NCBI GenBank assembly: GCA_028622995.1
Contig: JAJQJQ010000030.1
Coordinates: 372,001-436,000 of the forward strand
Direction: 5' to 3'
From: Panagrolaimus kolymaensis
Lineage: Eukaryota; Nematoda; Chromadorea; Rhabditida; Panagrolaimidae
DNA length: 64,000 nt
Part shown: one piece after another, positions 23,583 through 35,246 of the stretch
How positions within the stretch are numbered: the first letter of the stretch is position 1
Layout: the number at the start of each line of letters is the position of its first letter
Notes under the pieces: generated by a model
What the model was told of the DNA's origin: nothing
The model's database searches: none
Seen by the model: the letters and a program-made list of their open reading frames with translations, nothing else
Position numbers and translations under genes: made by a program

Positions 23583-24629
23583 TTATTTTATTTCAACATC
23601 AACTAAATCATTAACAATAACATCAAAAAGTGGTTGAGAATGAATAATTTTATAAAATTCATCTTTTGTCTTATCCATCGACGCCATTCGACAAAGTAAT
23701 ATTTCTTTAATATTTTCTATTCCCAATTCATAATCATTTGATTTTTGAGTAATAAGACCTTGAGCGAGATTTTTATCACGTTTTGGATATTGACATCTTG
23801 CAATGGTGATATGTGGATTGAATTCAGGATGATCATCTATTATTGTTAGTTCTTGAGATTTAAAAGCATCGATAACAGCTTCTGAAAAAATAGGGTAAAA
23901 AATAGCTTTAATAAAATATGCTTACTTTGCAATGATCTTATAGGTTCTATGGAAGCTTCTTTAGTATCACCAAAAAGTACACGTTTACCAAAAGATGAAA
24001 TTCCATGAAATTCAGCAATCAAAGATTTGTTGGTTTCGCCAAATGCTTTTGCAGCTTCTTGCATTGCTTCCACAGCTCTGAAAATTGGAACCATTATTAT
24101 TGTTCGTTTTCATAATCACAAAATTAAAGATAAAAACTAAAAAAACAAACTTAGGTATTTCTTCATCATCCATTTTTCCAACCATCAAAGTAATATGTAA
24201 AGCAGTTAATGGAACTAATTTAGTTGAAAATTTTGAATCATGTTCAATCAACTTTTTTTGAACTTTATCAATTTTTGATACAATTACAGGATTTTGAATT
24301 CGAAACGCAACAAAGATATTTGGCCATATTTTAGTTTTAGTCGTCGATGATGTTGTTGTTTTGATAACTTCAGTTGTGGTTGCTGCAACTCTAACACTTT
24401 CACCTTCAGCTACTGCAGTTGTTGTTGTTGCTACTGTAAGACTTTCAGTTGTTGCTAATTTTACGGTCGTTGATTCTGCTGTCGCTTTTACTTCTTCCAT
24501 AGCCGCTGTTGTTGATGCTTTTCGTTTTGAAGCGGTTTTGAGTAATTTGATGGTTGAATTTAAGCTTGTTTTTAGAATGGAAGAAGATGGCGCAGTCATC
24601 AAGCTAATAACTAAAATTCGTACATACAT
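23583..24629 (-). CDS. AKAP7-like 2H phosphoesterase
   Basis: The gene reads leftward in three exons from ATG at 24627-24629 to TAA at 23583-23585. Residues 1-100 are Ser/Thr/Ala-rich. The domain then shows WPNIFVAFRI, the first H-x-T motif (ALHITLMVGKM), the SLIAEFHGISSFGKRVLF segment and the second H-x-T motif (NPHITIARCQYPKR). Two such motifs about 100 residues apart define the 2H phosphoesterase superfamily. The AEFHGISSFGKRVLF segment points to the AKAP7 NLS-domain branch, members of which bind nucleotides or cleave 2'-5' oligoadenylates. The true substrate in a nematode is unknown. The next gene on the same strand (MTRR) ends 225 bases upstream. Confidence 0.78.
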
Positions 24630-24853
24630 TAACAAATGCAACTTTCAAATTTGTGGAATCAAAAATATAAAAAAGTTAATGGACTTGAGTAAATTATGTA
24701 AGTGCAGATAAAGTTTACAAAATACAAAGCATTATTTATTAAACTCTAAAAAATCAAAAAATAGTACAAATAAAACAATGAATAATTTAAAGGCACATAA
24801 AATCTAAGCAAAATCAGCCACCGTACAGAATCCACAACCATGAAATATCTTCT

Positions 24854-27438
24854 TTAAGACCATACATCTTCAATATATCGTTCCTTCTCTTTCAATTGTT
24901 TCAATAAAGCATTGGCTTCTTCAGCAGTTTTACCCAAATGTTCTTGAAATAATTCCACAAAGCATGCCCATAAATCCTTTGACATTCCTTTTGCATCGCC
25001 ACAAGCAAAGATGAGAGTTTGATGAGTAGCTTCATCCATAATCAAATCAACTATTTCTTTTCCTCTTTCACGTATTGCATCTTGAACATATTTAGGATAT
25101 TTATGAGAAGCTTCGTTGTCATCTTCTTTCAGTCGTGATTCACATAGAACTAAATCAGTGATAATGCCTTCCCGATTGAGCGATTCAAGTTCGTCTCTAA
25201 AAATGAAAAAGTTATATACAAAAGAAGTTAAAAGAAAACAACTTTACTTGAAAATAAACTCCTTTGATAAATCTCTGGATCCATAAAATAAATATCTTTT
25301 TGTTGATGTTGTTTTACTTTCATCACCATTGAGAAGAATCTTTTGAGCCAAAAGTTTTTGGAAGAAAGAAGCAAATGGCGCAACACCAGTACCAGGACCA
25401 ATAAGTATCAATGGAACTTCAAGAATAGGTAAATCAGGCAAAGATAAAGGTGGTAATCGAAACTTTGATGGTTCTTTGAGCATCACTTGAATATGGTCAC
25501 CAACTTGACGAGATTTGAGCCATTCTGAACATACACCATAATGAGGGAACTGAACGCCATTAATAGCAGAAAAATTGAGCAACGAAAAAACAAAACGAAT
25601 CCTTCTTCCTTGACGCGATTGATGTGAAGAAACACTATATGGACGAGGAATAAGTCGAGGCAAAAGTTCTAAAACCAACCATTGTAAATGAAAAAGACAA
25701 ATATTTTCGAGAAAAATCTTACCGATAAGTCGATCAATTGATGGATTACTTGATGGAAATGCAATCATTAAATCAACAATACTAATGGCAGCTTGACGAA
25801 CAAAAGTTGTAAACTCATGAACACCTTGAGCTGAACAAAGTTCCAATAGTCTTCTCTTTTCCGTTTCATCCTTAGCATATTCAGCAAAAATTCTTAGCAG
25901 TGGACGACCAGGTGCTCTTCGGATATCCAAACAATGAGTTAATAAATATCTTAATGAACATGGATTTGGTATATATGCAGGAAGTTTAGGATCACGTTTT
26001 TGAGAATTTTGATCTATGGAAAGTTGGAGTTGATTATCAGCAATTGAAATCAAGCCTAATCGATGAAGAATAAAATTCACTTCGTTTTCAGGATTTGGAA
26101 ATATGAAATAAACGGAATCTCCAGCATCACAATCTTTCATAAAAGCATCCACCGTTTCTGATTCACCAAGGATTGAAATTTCAATTGAACGTTTTGGTTT
26201 CGGCATAATTGATTCTGAAGATACTTCAGCGATGGAAACGACTCTAGCTTCAACTGGTTTAGTATGCAGGCCAGGAAAACGTTCACCATTTTGCCATTGT
26301 ACTGATGATGGATCCTAAAAAATGAATCTAACGTATAAAGCAATTTGGAGAGCAAAGGAAAAAGTGAAACTTACAAATTTTTCATGCGTTACTGAAGTTG
26401 CAATAAAACTTTGAGGAGCTACAGGAATTCGAAGATTTTGATCGTTTTTGAGAGTTTCATTAGCTAAAAATGTGTTTGTATTTAATAATTACATGGATCG
26501 CGAAAGCAAAAAATGAAGCAAGCAACAAAAAAAAATGTTCCTAAAAAACAAATATCATAAAATCAAAAACTAACCTTGAATGAGAGAGACTTCATTTTCA
26601 GGAAAAGCTTTAGGTTCAATTCCAAGATATGGGAGTAATTTATTATCAGATAAATTTTCATCCATTTTTATATTATTAATTTTTAATGAATCAGAAATAT
26701 CAAAAAATAAATGCTTATCAATTTGTTTGGATTGAATGATTTGATTTTCATCATTTTTTTCACATTTACATCCAAAACGTTTAGCCAAATATTCATATAA
26801 TTTCTCGCACCATGGTTCAACAGCTAATTCAAGGCTGTAAGATATTTTTTTGTTATTGGAAAAAAGTTAATGGAAAAAAGGCAGTTTTAAAATTTATAAA
26901 GATAGGGACATACCCAACTTGATCATCAGCTTCTCCACGAGGAAGAAGTTGTTTAGCACCAAGAGCAAGAAATTGTTTTTCAAGCTTTCGAGGTGAACCT
27001 TGGAAAGTGGAATAATTGGAATCACCCAAACCTGGAATTTAAATATTTTTTGTTTTGAAAATTGTAATTTAAAAGAATGGGGTCACAAACCTAAAAGTGC
27101 AAATTCCATTGAAGCCAAATAATCACTAGGTAAATCTTTTTTATGAATTTTTCGATAAAATTTATGTGCATTTTCTGGTGGATCTCCATCACCTGTGGAA
27201 CTCACAACTATAATCACAAGTTTTTCTTTTTCAATAAAAAACTAAAAAAAAATTTCAAATTTTAAATTTTCATTTAAAAAAGTTTAAAAACCTCTTTATC
27301 AATTTCTTTCATTACACAAAGTCTTGGATCTAATTTCATATCGATACATTTAGCATATATTTGATCTGAAATGGCTTCAGCTTGGCCCGTTTGAGATCCA
27401 TAAAGGATAAGAAAATCTTTATCCATCATCGATGACAT
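24854..27438 (-). CDS. mtrr-1: Methionine synthase reductase
   Basis: This is a diflavin reductase read leftward in about ten exons. It has an N-terminal flavodoxin domain with FLILYGSQTGQAEAI, VVVSSTGDGDPPENA and LLGLGDSNYSTF (FMN). A linker follows, then the FAD module with RPYSVSS and GVCSEWL, the NADPH module with IGPGTGVAPFASF, YGSR and FACGDAKGM, and a C-terminal ERYIEDVWS. The VEPWCEKL and final (Y)xxDxWS features fit methionine synthase reductase better than P450 reductase. It keeps cobalamin-dependent methionine synthase active by reducing cob(II)alamin with electrons from NADPH. A 51-base intron near 25670-25722 that stays open in frame should be spliced to give DRLIELLPRLIPRPYS. 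The promoter is shared head to head with the SET gene at 27970. Confidence 0.88.
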
Positions 27439-27969
27439 GGATCAGCAAAAGTTTTATAAACAGAAAATTAACACTTAATTTCAAACGTTTTCTTTTTTTT
27501 CTTTCTTCGTTCTTTTTTTTTGTTTTAAAATGCAAAGAATCAATAAAAAAATCTTTCTTTCTATCTTTAAAAGGGTCAATCAAATCAAAAAGAAATAAAG
27601 AATTTCCATTATGGTTTAAATTTTTTTTCTTGAATTTTTTTTGGAATTTAGCCAAATTTTTTGTCATCGTTGTCATCTGCTTCTTTTTTTTCTTCGTCTT
27701 TTCACTTATGGAGGATGAGTTGTGAAAAAAATCTTAGCACGAGCTAAAGAAGGGTAATAAAAATGCGCGCGCGGCAAAATAATGAATAAAACAAAGAAGA
27801 AAAAAAAAAGTATGGTTCCTCCCTTTTTTTGAACTCAAATATTTGCATTTTTTTTATTTTGGTGGGTGAATGAATGCTTTCATTTGTGAGGCAATTTTTC
27901 ATTGATCATTTTTATTTGGATTTTAATACGGGTTATTTTTTGCCAAAAACAACTACTAAAATTGAAAAT

Positions 27970-30130
27970 ATGGATTATTCATCATCATCGAACAACAAAG
28001 AAAATCATGATGATGCAGCTTTATTTTCTTCTCGCCCGACCAGAAGCGGATCAAATCAAAATAATTCATCGGGTTTTTCGCGTAGAATTTTACCCGATCG
28101 ATTTGCCAGAACGAATTTGACAAATCTTGAAAATTTGAAGTTGCGAGAACGTTCAACTTCTTCATCGTCATCGGGTTCGAGATCTTCACCACCCATTTTG
28201 GCAAATTTACGAAATATCAAAGTTGAACGCCCATCTTCCCCAACTGAATCAACTGCTTCCTGGCGAACTTCATCGACTGAAGGTCCACCTAGGTCCTCCG
28301 AATCTCCAACAACAACGACAACGACCACAGCTAATGGCGGAGGTGGTCGACCATATTCATTTCGTTCTTCCAGAAATGGACCAAATTTTTATAAACCGCC
28401 ATTAATTAACAAAAGAAGAATCAAAAAGGAAAAATGCAAGAGTAAACTTTCTCGGGTTTCTGAAACTGAATCTTCTGAAGAAGTAAGTGAATTAAAAAAA
28501 ATTTGATTTATAATTATATATGTTTTAATGTTTGTCGTTTTTAGTCTTCGAAACATGCTTCCTCTTCATCCTCGAACTTTCCTTTGAGTCTTTCACCTCG
28601 AGGTCCTTCAATTGAAGATGATTTATTAAATGAAACGGATCCAGAAGAATTTCCTCGAAAAAATATGATGTTGATGTTAGACAACATTCCAACTAAACCA
28701 CCTCCAAGGCCCACGTAAGCATGTTTAAAAATATATATATTTAAATCAATCTAACACCATTTTTAATTATTATAGTTACTATCGAGAAGAATTTGAAGTT
28801 GAAAGAATTTTACTTCGTCAAAAAAGAGGAAATTTAACATATTTTTTTATTAAATGGAAGGGTTACGGACTTGACGAAATTACATGGCAATCTAAAAAAG
28901 ATTTAAATTGTGAATTTGTTGTAAGTCATTTTCATTCTATTAAGTTTTGAATTTGAAGCTTTAATAAATCAAAAAAAATTTAGTTGCAAATTTTTGAAGA
29001 ACGCCGAGAATTATGTCAAAAGATTTATGATAGCCTCCCAAATCCCGAAGAATATCCTGGCTTTAATGATATTTATAATAATGGAATTGTTACTCCAAGT
29101 TTCATGGAACAAAATACCTTTGAAAATGGTTTGGTTGGACATAACCAAATTAATGGGTTTGCCCAAACCACCGTGGAAAATTGGACTCGATCAACAAGCG
29201 ATTTCCCGAAAGTTGAATTTATTGCTGAATGCCTTTTTTCTTATGCAGCAAATTTAGAAGTTAAAAAATTGGAATTCAATGAAGTTACTTGTGAGTGTGG
29301 CGATGCTTGCGATCCAGAAACATGTGATTGCTTGGAAGTAAGAAGCTTTTTTAATTAAATAATTTTCACTTCGAAAACCTTTAATTATAGAATAATCTTA
29401 CATGCCGGGGTTTTATTCGTGCAACTGAAAATGTTAATGGTGTAACTACGCGTGAATGTCATAAAAATTGCAGTTGCAGCAATAAATGTCCAGCTAATGT
29501 TTTTCGGGTAATTTTTATATTGAATTTTCCATTTTTTTTAAATTAAGCAAAATTTCTAAAAAGTTATATGATTTTTTAGAAGGGCCGTGTAACTACCCCA
29601 GTTATGCTATTTAAAACTCCAAAATGTGGATGGTCTGTTCGAACCATGGTTAATATTCCAAAGGGACGTTTTGTGATTGAATATGTTGGTGTAAGTATAT
29701 TTTTTTTTTATAGCTAAACTTATATATATCAAAATTTATTAAATACTTCCTTTTTCTTTTTCCTCAGATTATCAAACTTTATGAAGAATGTCATGGAATC
29801 GATGATATAACTTATTTATTCGATCTTGATGGTGAAAATAATCGAGCACCAAAAACTAAAACTAAATATGTTATTGATGCCACAGAAGTTGGAAATGAAT
29901 CCAGATTCATCAATCATAATTGCGATCCCAATTTAAATATTGCATCAGTTTTTGGATATCACTGTGACCCTGCTTTGCCTCGCATTGCTTTTTACTCAAG
30001 TCGAGATATTAAAGCTGGGGAAGAACTCACATTTAATTATTTCCCCTATGAGTTAAATCCTGAAAACGTTAAAGCCGCCACAACTCGATGTTATTGTGGA
30101 GCGGAAAATTGTCGACAATATCTTACATAA
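27970..30130 (+). CDS. SUV39-type H3K9 methyltransferase, copy A (chromodomain + SET)
   Basis: Seven exons give about 590 residues. The first 170 residues are Ser/Arg-rich and disordered. A chromodomain follows (EEFEVERILL, YFFIKWKGYGLDEITW) with F, W and Y in the cage positions. Then come a linker, a pre-SET with all nine Cys (CECGDACDPETCDC and ECHKNCSCSNKC), and a SET domain (TPKCGWSVRT, VIEYVG, ESRFINHNCDPNL, ELTFNYF). The post-SET is RCYCGAENCRQYL. This is the SUV39/Clr4 architecture, so it should bind and write H3K9 methylation in heterochromatin. I start at 27970 because copy B aligns there, although the frame is open back to 27874. Caenorhabditis elegans uses MET-2 and SET-25 without this chromodomain layout. 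Confidence 0.88.
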
Positions 30131-30275
30131 AAAAATTTCCTTTGAACCCTTTTTCTTTCTTTTTTTGTATTTATTATTATTTTTAATTCTTTCATTTTTT
30201 TTTCGGTGCTTTAATCGATTTTTTAATAATGTTTTTAAATAAACTTTTTTGCATATAATTTTTATTCATTTTTTA

Positions 30276-30325
30276 AAGATATCGAGAACATAAATAATTC
30301 CAAATAGCTTTTTTGATAGATAAAT
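30276..30325 (-). pseudogene. Remnant of downstream gene left by tandem duplication
   Basis: The text after SET copy A (ATATCGAGAACATAAATAAT, then CCAAATAGCTTT) resembles the text after copy B (GATACCGTGCACCTAAATAA, then TGCCAAATAACTTT, 32894-32930). There it encodes the last exon of a minus-strand reading frame. Only about 50 bases remain here. Confidence 0.45.
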
Positions 30326-30646
30326 GTGAAAAATTAACAAAAATTTTAGTGCTAATTTTTCCTTTTCAAACAATTAAAAAAAGAATTGGTTATTCTTTTT
30401 TTTGGAAATTAGCCAAATTCTTTTTCTTTTTTTCTCATGGATTCCTAAAACGAGATAAGGTGCAAAAAATTGCCTCGTTTTATAATAAATGAAACAAAAA
30501 ATATACTTTGCGCATTCTTTTTAAAAAAAATTCGATTATTAGCTTTTTTTGGAGACGATTTTATTTGTGAATAAATTTTTCATTGATAATTTAAAACTTT
30601 TGATTGATTAATATATAAATTTTTTAAAGTTATTGTTTTTAAAAAT

Positions 30647-32789
30647 ATGGATTCATCATCAGAAAAAGAAAATAATAATGCAACAGCTTCATTATCTCCT
30701 CGCATGACCAGAAGCGGCGGTGGATCCAATCAAGAAAATATTTCATCTACGTCACGCAGAGTTTTACCACATAGATCCACAAGAGGAAATTTAACTAATT
30801 TAAAATTTCTTCGTGAACGTTCAAATTCATCATCATCTTCATCGGGTTCGAGATCTTCACCCATTTTGGCAAATTTGGGAAATAGTAAAGCAGAAGGATC
30901 ATTTTCCCCAGCTGAATATATGGCACGATTGAGAACTTCTTCGATTGATGGACTTCCTCCACCTGAATTTTTAGCTGGCTCATCTTCATCGACAGCAACC
31001 GTTGATCATCATCGTGTTTATCAAACATCGAGAAAATCAACAAATTTTATTAAATCAACAAAAATTTCAAAGAAAAAAGTTAAAATTGGAAGAAGTAATA
31101 ATCATAAAAATAGACGACTTTCTCGAGTTTCTGAAAGTGATTCTTCTGAAGAAGTTAGTTTAATACATTTTTTGATCAATTAAAATATATTTTTTCAGTC
31201 TTCAAAATTTACTGCTTTTCCATCACCTTTCTCAAGTTTGCCATTAAGCCTTTCGCCAATTTCTTTTAACCCTTCAGTTGATGATGAAGATGAAGATGAT
31301 TTGAATGAAACGAAATCAGATTATCCAAGAAGACTGATGATGTTAATGTTAGATAAAATTCATGATCTTCCACCATCTGAAACCCCGTAAATAAGCAGCT
31401 TAAATATATATATTTTATTTTTTCAACAATTTTTTTTAGAGATAACAATGGAGATTTCGAAGTTGAAAGAATCCTTTTATGTCAGCGAAAAAATAAATTA
31501 ACATATTTTTTGCTTAAATGGAAGGGTTATAGACTTGATGAAAGTTCATGGCAAACTAAAGGTGATTTAAAATGTGATATAGTTGTAAGAAAATTTTTAA
31601 TAAACTTAATTTTTCTAAAAAAATTAAATTTGAATAATTTTTAGTTAAAAACTTTTCTTGAACGTCGTAATTTATGTCAAAAAATCTTTGATGATCATCT
31701 TCAAAATCTTGAAGCATACCCTGGGTTTCTTGATGCATATAAAAGTGGAATAGTAACTCCAACATTTTGTGAACAAATCGTTTTTGAAAATGGTTTAGTA
31801 GATTTTAATAGAATAAATGGATTCGGTCAAACAGCAATTGAAAATTGGACTCGATTTACTGGAGAATTTCCTAAAGTTGAATTCATTGCGGAATGTTTAT
31901 TTTCATATGCCGCAAAGTTGGAACTTCAAAAATCTGAAACCAATTTGAAATCAACTTGCGAATGTGAAACGTGTGATCCGAAAGCTTGTGATTGCTTGGA
32001 TGTAAAGTTTTTTTTCTTATGAGATTTAATGGCAGATTTTAATTTCTTTTTTTTCTTCAATTTTTAGCCAAGTATCACATCAAGAGGTTGCATTCGATCA
32101 GCAAATAGTTACAGTGGCGTTGTTATATATGAATGTCATAAAACATGTAATTGTAATGAGAAATGTCCATCAAAAAAATATCGAGTATGCTTTACAAAAA
32201 ATATTTAAAATAATTGAGAAATTAAAAATTAAGTAAATTTTAACAATACTTTTTTTCAGAAAGGTCGAAATATTCCAATAATATTATTTAAAACTCCCAA
32301 TTGTGGATGGTCGGTTCGAACGATGATTAAAATTAAAAAAGGAGCATTTGTTATGGAATATATTGGAGTGAGTTTTTTATTTTATAGAACTCAAAATTTA
32401 TTTATTTTTATACCTTTTTTCTTTAGATTATTAAAATTTATGACGAATGCATAGAAATTCGTGATCAAACATATCTCTTTGATTTGGATGGACCCAATAG
32501 CCGAGATCCCGATAAACAAACTAAATATGTCATTGATGCCACAGAAGTTGGAAATGAATCCCGTTTTATTAATCATAACTGCAACCCTAATCTTGATGTA
32601 GCTTCAGTGTATGGATATTATAGCGATCCAGCTCTTCCAAGAAATGTCTTTTTTGCTAATCGTAATATCGAAGCTGGAGAAGAACTAACTTTTTGCTATT
32701 TTAATCATGAAGTAAATCCCGATAAAATTACTGAAAATACTTCGTGGTGTTATTGTGGCGCGGAAAATTGTCGAAAATATCTTATTTAA
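30647..32789 (+). CDS. SUV39-type H3K9 methyltransferase, copy B
   Basis: It has the same seven-exon plan as copy A: disordered Ser/Arg-rich start, chromodomain (GDFEVERILL, YFLLKWKGYRLDESSW), pre-SET with nine Cys (CECETCDPKACDC, ECHKTCNCNEKC), SET (TPNCGWSVRT, VMEYIG, ESRFINHNCNPNL, ELTFCYF) and post-SET (WCYCGAENCRKYL). The catalytic tyrosine is kept. The residue just before it differs (Cys here, Asn in copy A, usually Asp). Intron positions match, while exon sequences have diverged strongly, so the duplication is not recent. Division of labour, such as different tissues or H3K9 states, is possible but not shown by the sequence. Confidence 0.87.
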
Positions 32790-32886
32790 AATTTGTTTTT
32801 TTTTCTTTTTTTCGGTGCTTTAATTTATTTCTTCTGTTTTTATTTAAAAAAATAAACATTTATTGTTTTTATTTTATATTTTTGGA

Positions 32887-33083
32887 ATTAATGGATACCG
32901 TGCACCTAAATAATGCCAAATAACTTTGGTTTGAGGATCAATACAAAAATATTTGTATTCTGCACATCGGCCAAGATAAATGGGAACTTTGAGGATGGTT
33001 GGATTGTAACAATAAATTTTAGCCCAATCATCATGCAAATCACAAAAAAATTGATATTCGCGAATGTAAATGTGTTTTGAAAC
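32887..33083 (-). pseudogene. Terminal exon of an unrecognised minus-strand gene
   Basis: After an acceptor (TTTTCAG, minus strand) a frame reads VSKHIYIREYQFFCDLHDDW, then Tyr/Cys-rich strands (AKIYCYNPTILKVPIYLGRC, KYFCIDPQTKVIWHYLGARY) to a stop. A possible preceding exon (IFEENNKPNESSYKK, about 33160-33220) joins in phase, but no start is seen. A degraded copy follows SET gene A, so this gene was part of the duplicated unit. It may be a live short gene or a remnant. Confidence 0.35.
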
Positions 33084-33310
33084 CTGAAAATAATTTATTA
33101 GTATTTGACTGCTTTTTCATTGCACTCTCCAATTTTAAAATAGAAATTAATGATTTCTCTGCAACCTTTTTATAACTTGATTCGTTAGGTTTGTTATTTT
33201 CTTCAAAAATTTCGAGATTAAAAAAAAATTTTTTTATTAAAAACTCCGGCTTAAAATAATATTACTTTATTTGTTAAACAAAAATTTAAAACAAAAACAA
33301 CAACAATTTA

Positions 33311-34396
33311 TTAATTAATATTTTTATTTTTAAATTGGTAACATTGTGTTAATCGTAGTGTTTCTGGTACTACTTCAAGCTTTCCAACAATTCGTCGATA
33401 TGGATGGATGCGGCGGAGGTCAAGAAGAAATTTTTCTGCTTCTTTTTTCTTCTGATCTGGGAGTTTTATTTTCTTACTAACTTTTACTTTTTGGATGGCA
33501 TAATTATCATCTACTAATGCCACTGTTATGTTTTCTGGGATCACATCAAATTCATTCTTAATATAATCAAAAAGGTTGACAAGAAATTTTTCGTAAAATA
33601 AAGGCAAGGTGCAAAAAATTAATGATGTTGCTTTTTTGTTTATAGCAATGTTTTCTTTTTCTTTTTTCACTTTTTTCATCTCTTTTTTATTGTTTTTTTG
33701 GTCTAATACTACATTTTCGCATTGACCATTCCATTTATTTGATATTATTTTTACCGTCTTTTCGAGTTGTTTCTTAATATCTCCACTATCACCATAACCT
33801 CCTATTATTCTTTGCCTGCTTGTTGATGGATCATAATTACCTGTATAAATGAGGTCCCCTTTTTGGCTAGGCTCTAAATGAAATGATAAGGATCCTTTCT
33901 CAAATATTTTACCATCAGGGCACTCAAAGTTTTCGCCACGAGTCTGAAGATTTATTTTTCTTATGGCGACAATCATTTCTTCATCATTATCGAGTGCTTT
34001 TTGAATGAAACTTATTGGCCAATAGTTGCCAAATCTTAAATTTTGTTTACGGGCTTTGACATCCTTACAGATTTTTCTTTTTTCATTCCAAGTATCGCCA
34101 TGAACGTTTTCACTAACTATGAGGAAATAGTCGGCTTTTCTTTCATTGATAAGAGCGTCAATCTTATCAGTATCAACAGCAATGCTTTCCGCATCCAAAA
34201 ACTTGATGAAGGAGAGTCCTCGATAACGACCATTTTCGTGATGGGAATGGTTTTTGACGTCATCCATTACAATTATTCTCATTCGTTTAACAAAGTTTTG
34301 AGCGAGTTGCAATAGACCTTCGCCAGCATCGATATCGGCGATGACAAAGACGGTGGAAAAGAGACCAATTTCGAAGATAAGAGGGGAGGTAGTCAT
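33311..34396 (-). CDS. Intronless protein of unknown family
   Basis: A single 361-residue open frame runs from ATG at 34394-34396, the longest intronless gene here apart from the 42.5 kb gene. It has no signal peptide. It contains strand-helix stretches (FEIGLFSTVFVIADIDAGEG, DKIDALINERKADYFLIVSE), a glycine-rich turn (GNYDPSTSRQRIIGGYGDSG) and Lys-rich segments (KKEMKKVKKEKEN). The opening (IGLFSTVFVIADIDAGEG) looks like a beta-hairpin plus a helix of a nucleotide-binding fold, but no P-loop or HSP70/actin signature is complete. The lack of introns in an intron-rich neighbourhood suggests a retrocopy or a young family. Function unknown. Confidence 0.55.
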   Translation of the reverse strand: MTTSPLIFEIGLFSTVFVIADIDAGEGLLQLAQNFVKRMRIIVMDDVKNHSHHENGRYRGLSFIKFLDAESIAVDTDKIDALINERKADYFLIVSENVHGDTWNEKRKICKDVKARKQNLRFGNYWPISFIQKALDNDEEMIVAIRKINLQTRGENFECPDGKIFEKGSLSFHLEPSQKGDLIYTGNYDPSTSRQRIIGGYGDSGDIKKQLEKTVKIISNKWNGQCENVVLDQKNNKKEMKKVKKEKENIAINKKATSLIFCTLPLFYEKFLVNLFDYIKNEFDVIPENITVALVDDNYAIQKVKVSKKIKLPDQKKKEAEKFLLDLRRIHPYRRIVGKLEVVPETLRLTQCYQFKNKNIN

Positions 34397-34759
34397 AGTT
34401 GAATAATTTGATGCTCTTCATTTTCTTTCTATGCTTAATTAGTTAAAAAATTCAGAGTAAATGCTTGCATTCGTTCCAATTTGTTTTTTCATGACCATCA
34501 AAATTCATCGAATTTTCAATAATCGACATAATGAGAAAAAAGCTTCTTAAAAGAATAGGAGACATCATTGATGACACATCGGCTTTTGAGATTTGGCGGT
34601 AACTAAAAAGGTGACCGGTACAAAAGCTTGGTCGATAAAAATTTTACATGAGTTGGTCCCAAAATGTTTACCGGCCCAATGACCCACCGGTCTGGTCCAT
34701 TTTTAGCAACACTTTTAAATATGTGTAAAATGCAAAAGATAGCGTGCGATAAGCAACAC

Positions 34760-34838
34760 AAATGGTCGAGTGGAATAGCTGCCGCTTTATATCATTCTTG
34801 AAATAAAAAAAGTTCGAATTCCCTCAAGCAGCTTTAAC
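34760..34838 (+). repeat. tRNA-derived remnant 1
   Basis: ATGGTCGAGTGG fits a Pol III A box of a class II tRNA, and AGTTCGAATTCC about 55 bases on fits a B box with one extra base. Acceptor and anticodon stems do not pair well. A decayed tRNA or a tRNA-derived SINE head is the likely explanation. Confidence 0.35.
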
Positions 34839-35067
34839 TTATATAAAAATTTAAACAAAAGATTTTCAATTTTATATGGATATAAATATGAGATTAAGCT
34901 TAGGCTAATTTTAACAAATCTAGATATCCAAATCCAAATGTAACAAGAATTGGAAAATCCGATTAGATACGAATTTGTACATATTTCGCAATAGCATTTG
35001 AGATGATGTATTTTCAAAAAAAGAAATTTAAAGGAAAATATAATTAACAGAGATGGAAAAAGCCAGT

Positions 35068-35140
35068 CAAATAGCTCAATCGATAGAGTGATTGCTTGTA
35101 ATGCGAAATGTCATGAGTTCGATTCCCCTCACAAAAAACC
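35068..35140 (+). repeat. tRNA-Thr(UGU)-derived remnant 2
   Basis: AGCCAGTCAAATAGCTCAAT, an anticodon-like loop CTTGTAA and a perfect B box GTTCGATTCC lie in tRNA order. The anticodon stem is mostly paired, but the T stem and acceptor stem (3' side CTCACAAAAAACC) are not. It is therefore a degraded tRNA-Thr copy or a SINE, not a working tRNA gene. Confidence 0.5.
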
Positions 35141-35246
35141 TTGTTAAAATCACTGAAGGTTACTTCGGAAAAAAGTACATTGAAAAAATATAAAAAAAAT
35201 ATTAAGAAAAAAAGTTAAAAAGTAAAACAAAATATTTGTTTATTTT

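Noticed and set aside
24361..24711. 116-codon plus-strand frame opposite the 2H phosphoesterase
   Set aside because: It is the antisense of the Ser/Thr/Ala-rich N-terminal region, while the minus strand continues into both H-x-T motifs.
35068..35140. Functional tRNA-Thr gene
   Set aside because: The acceptor and T stems do not pair, so it is called a remnant instead.
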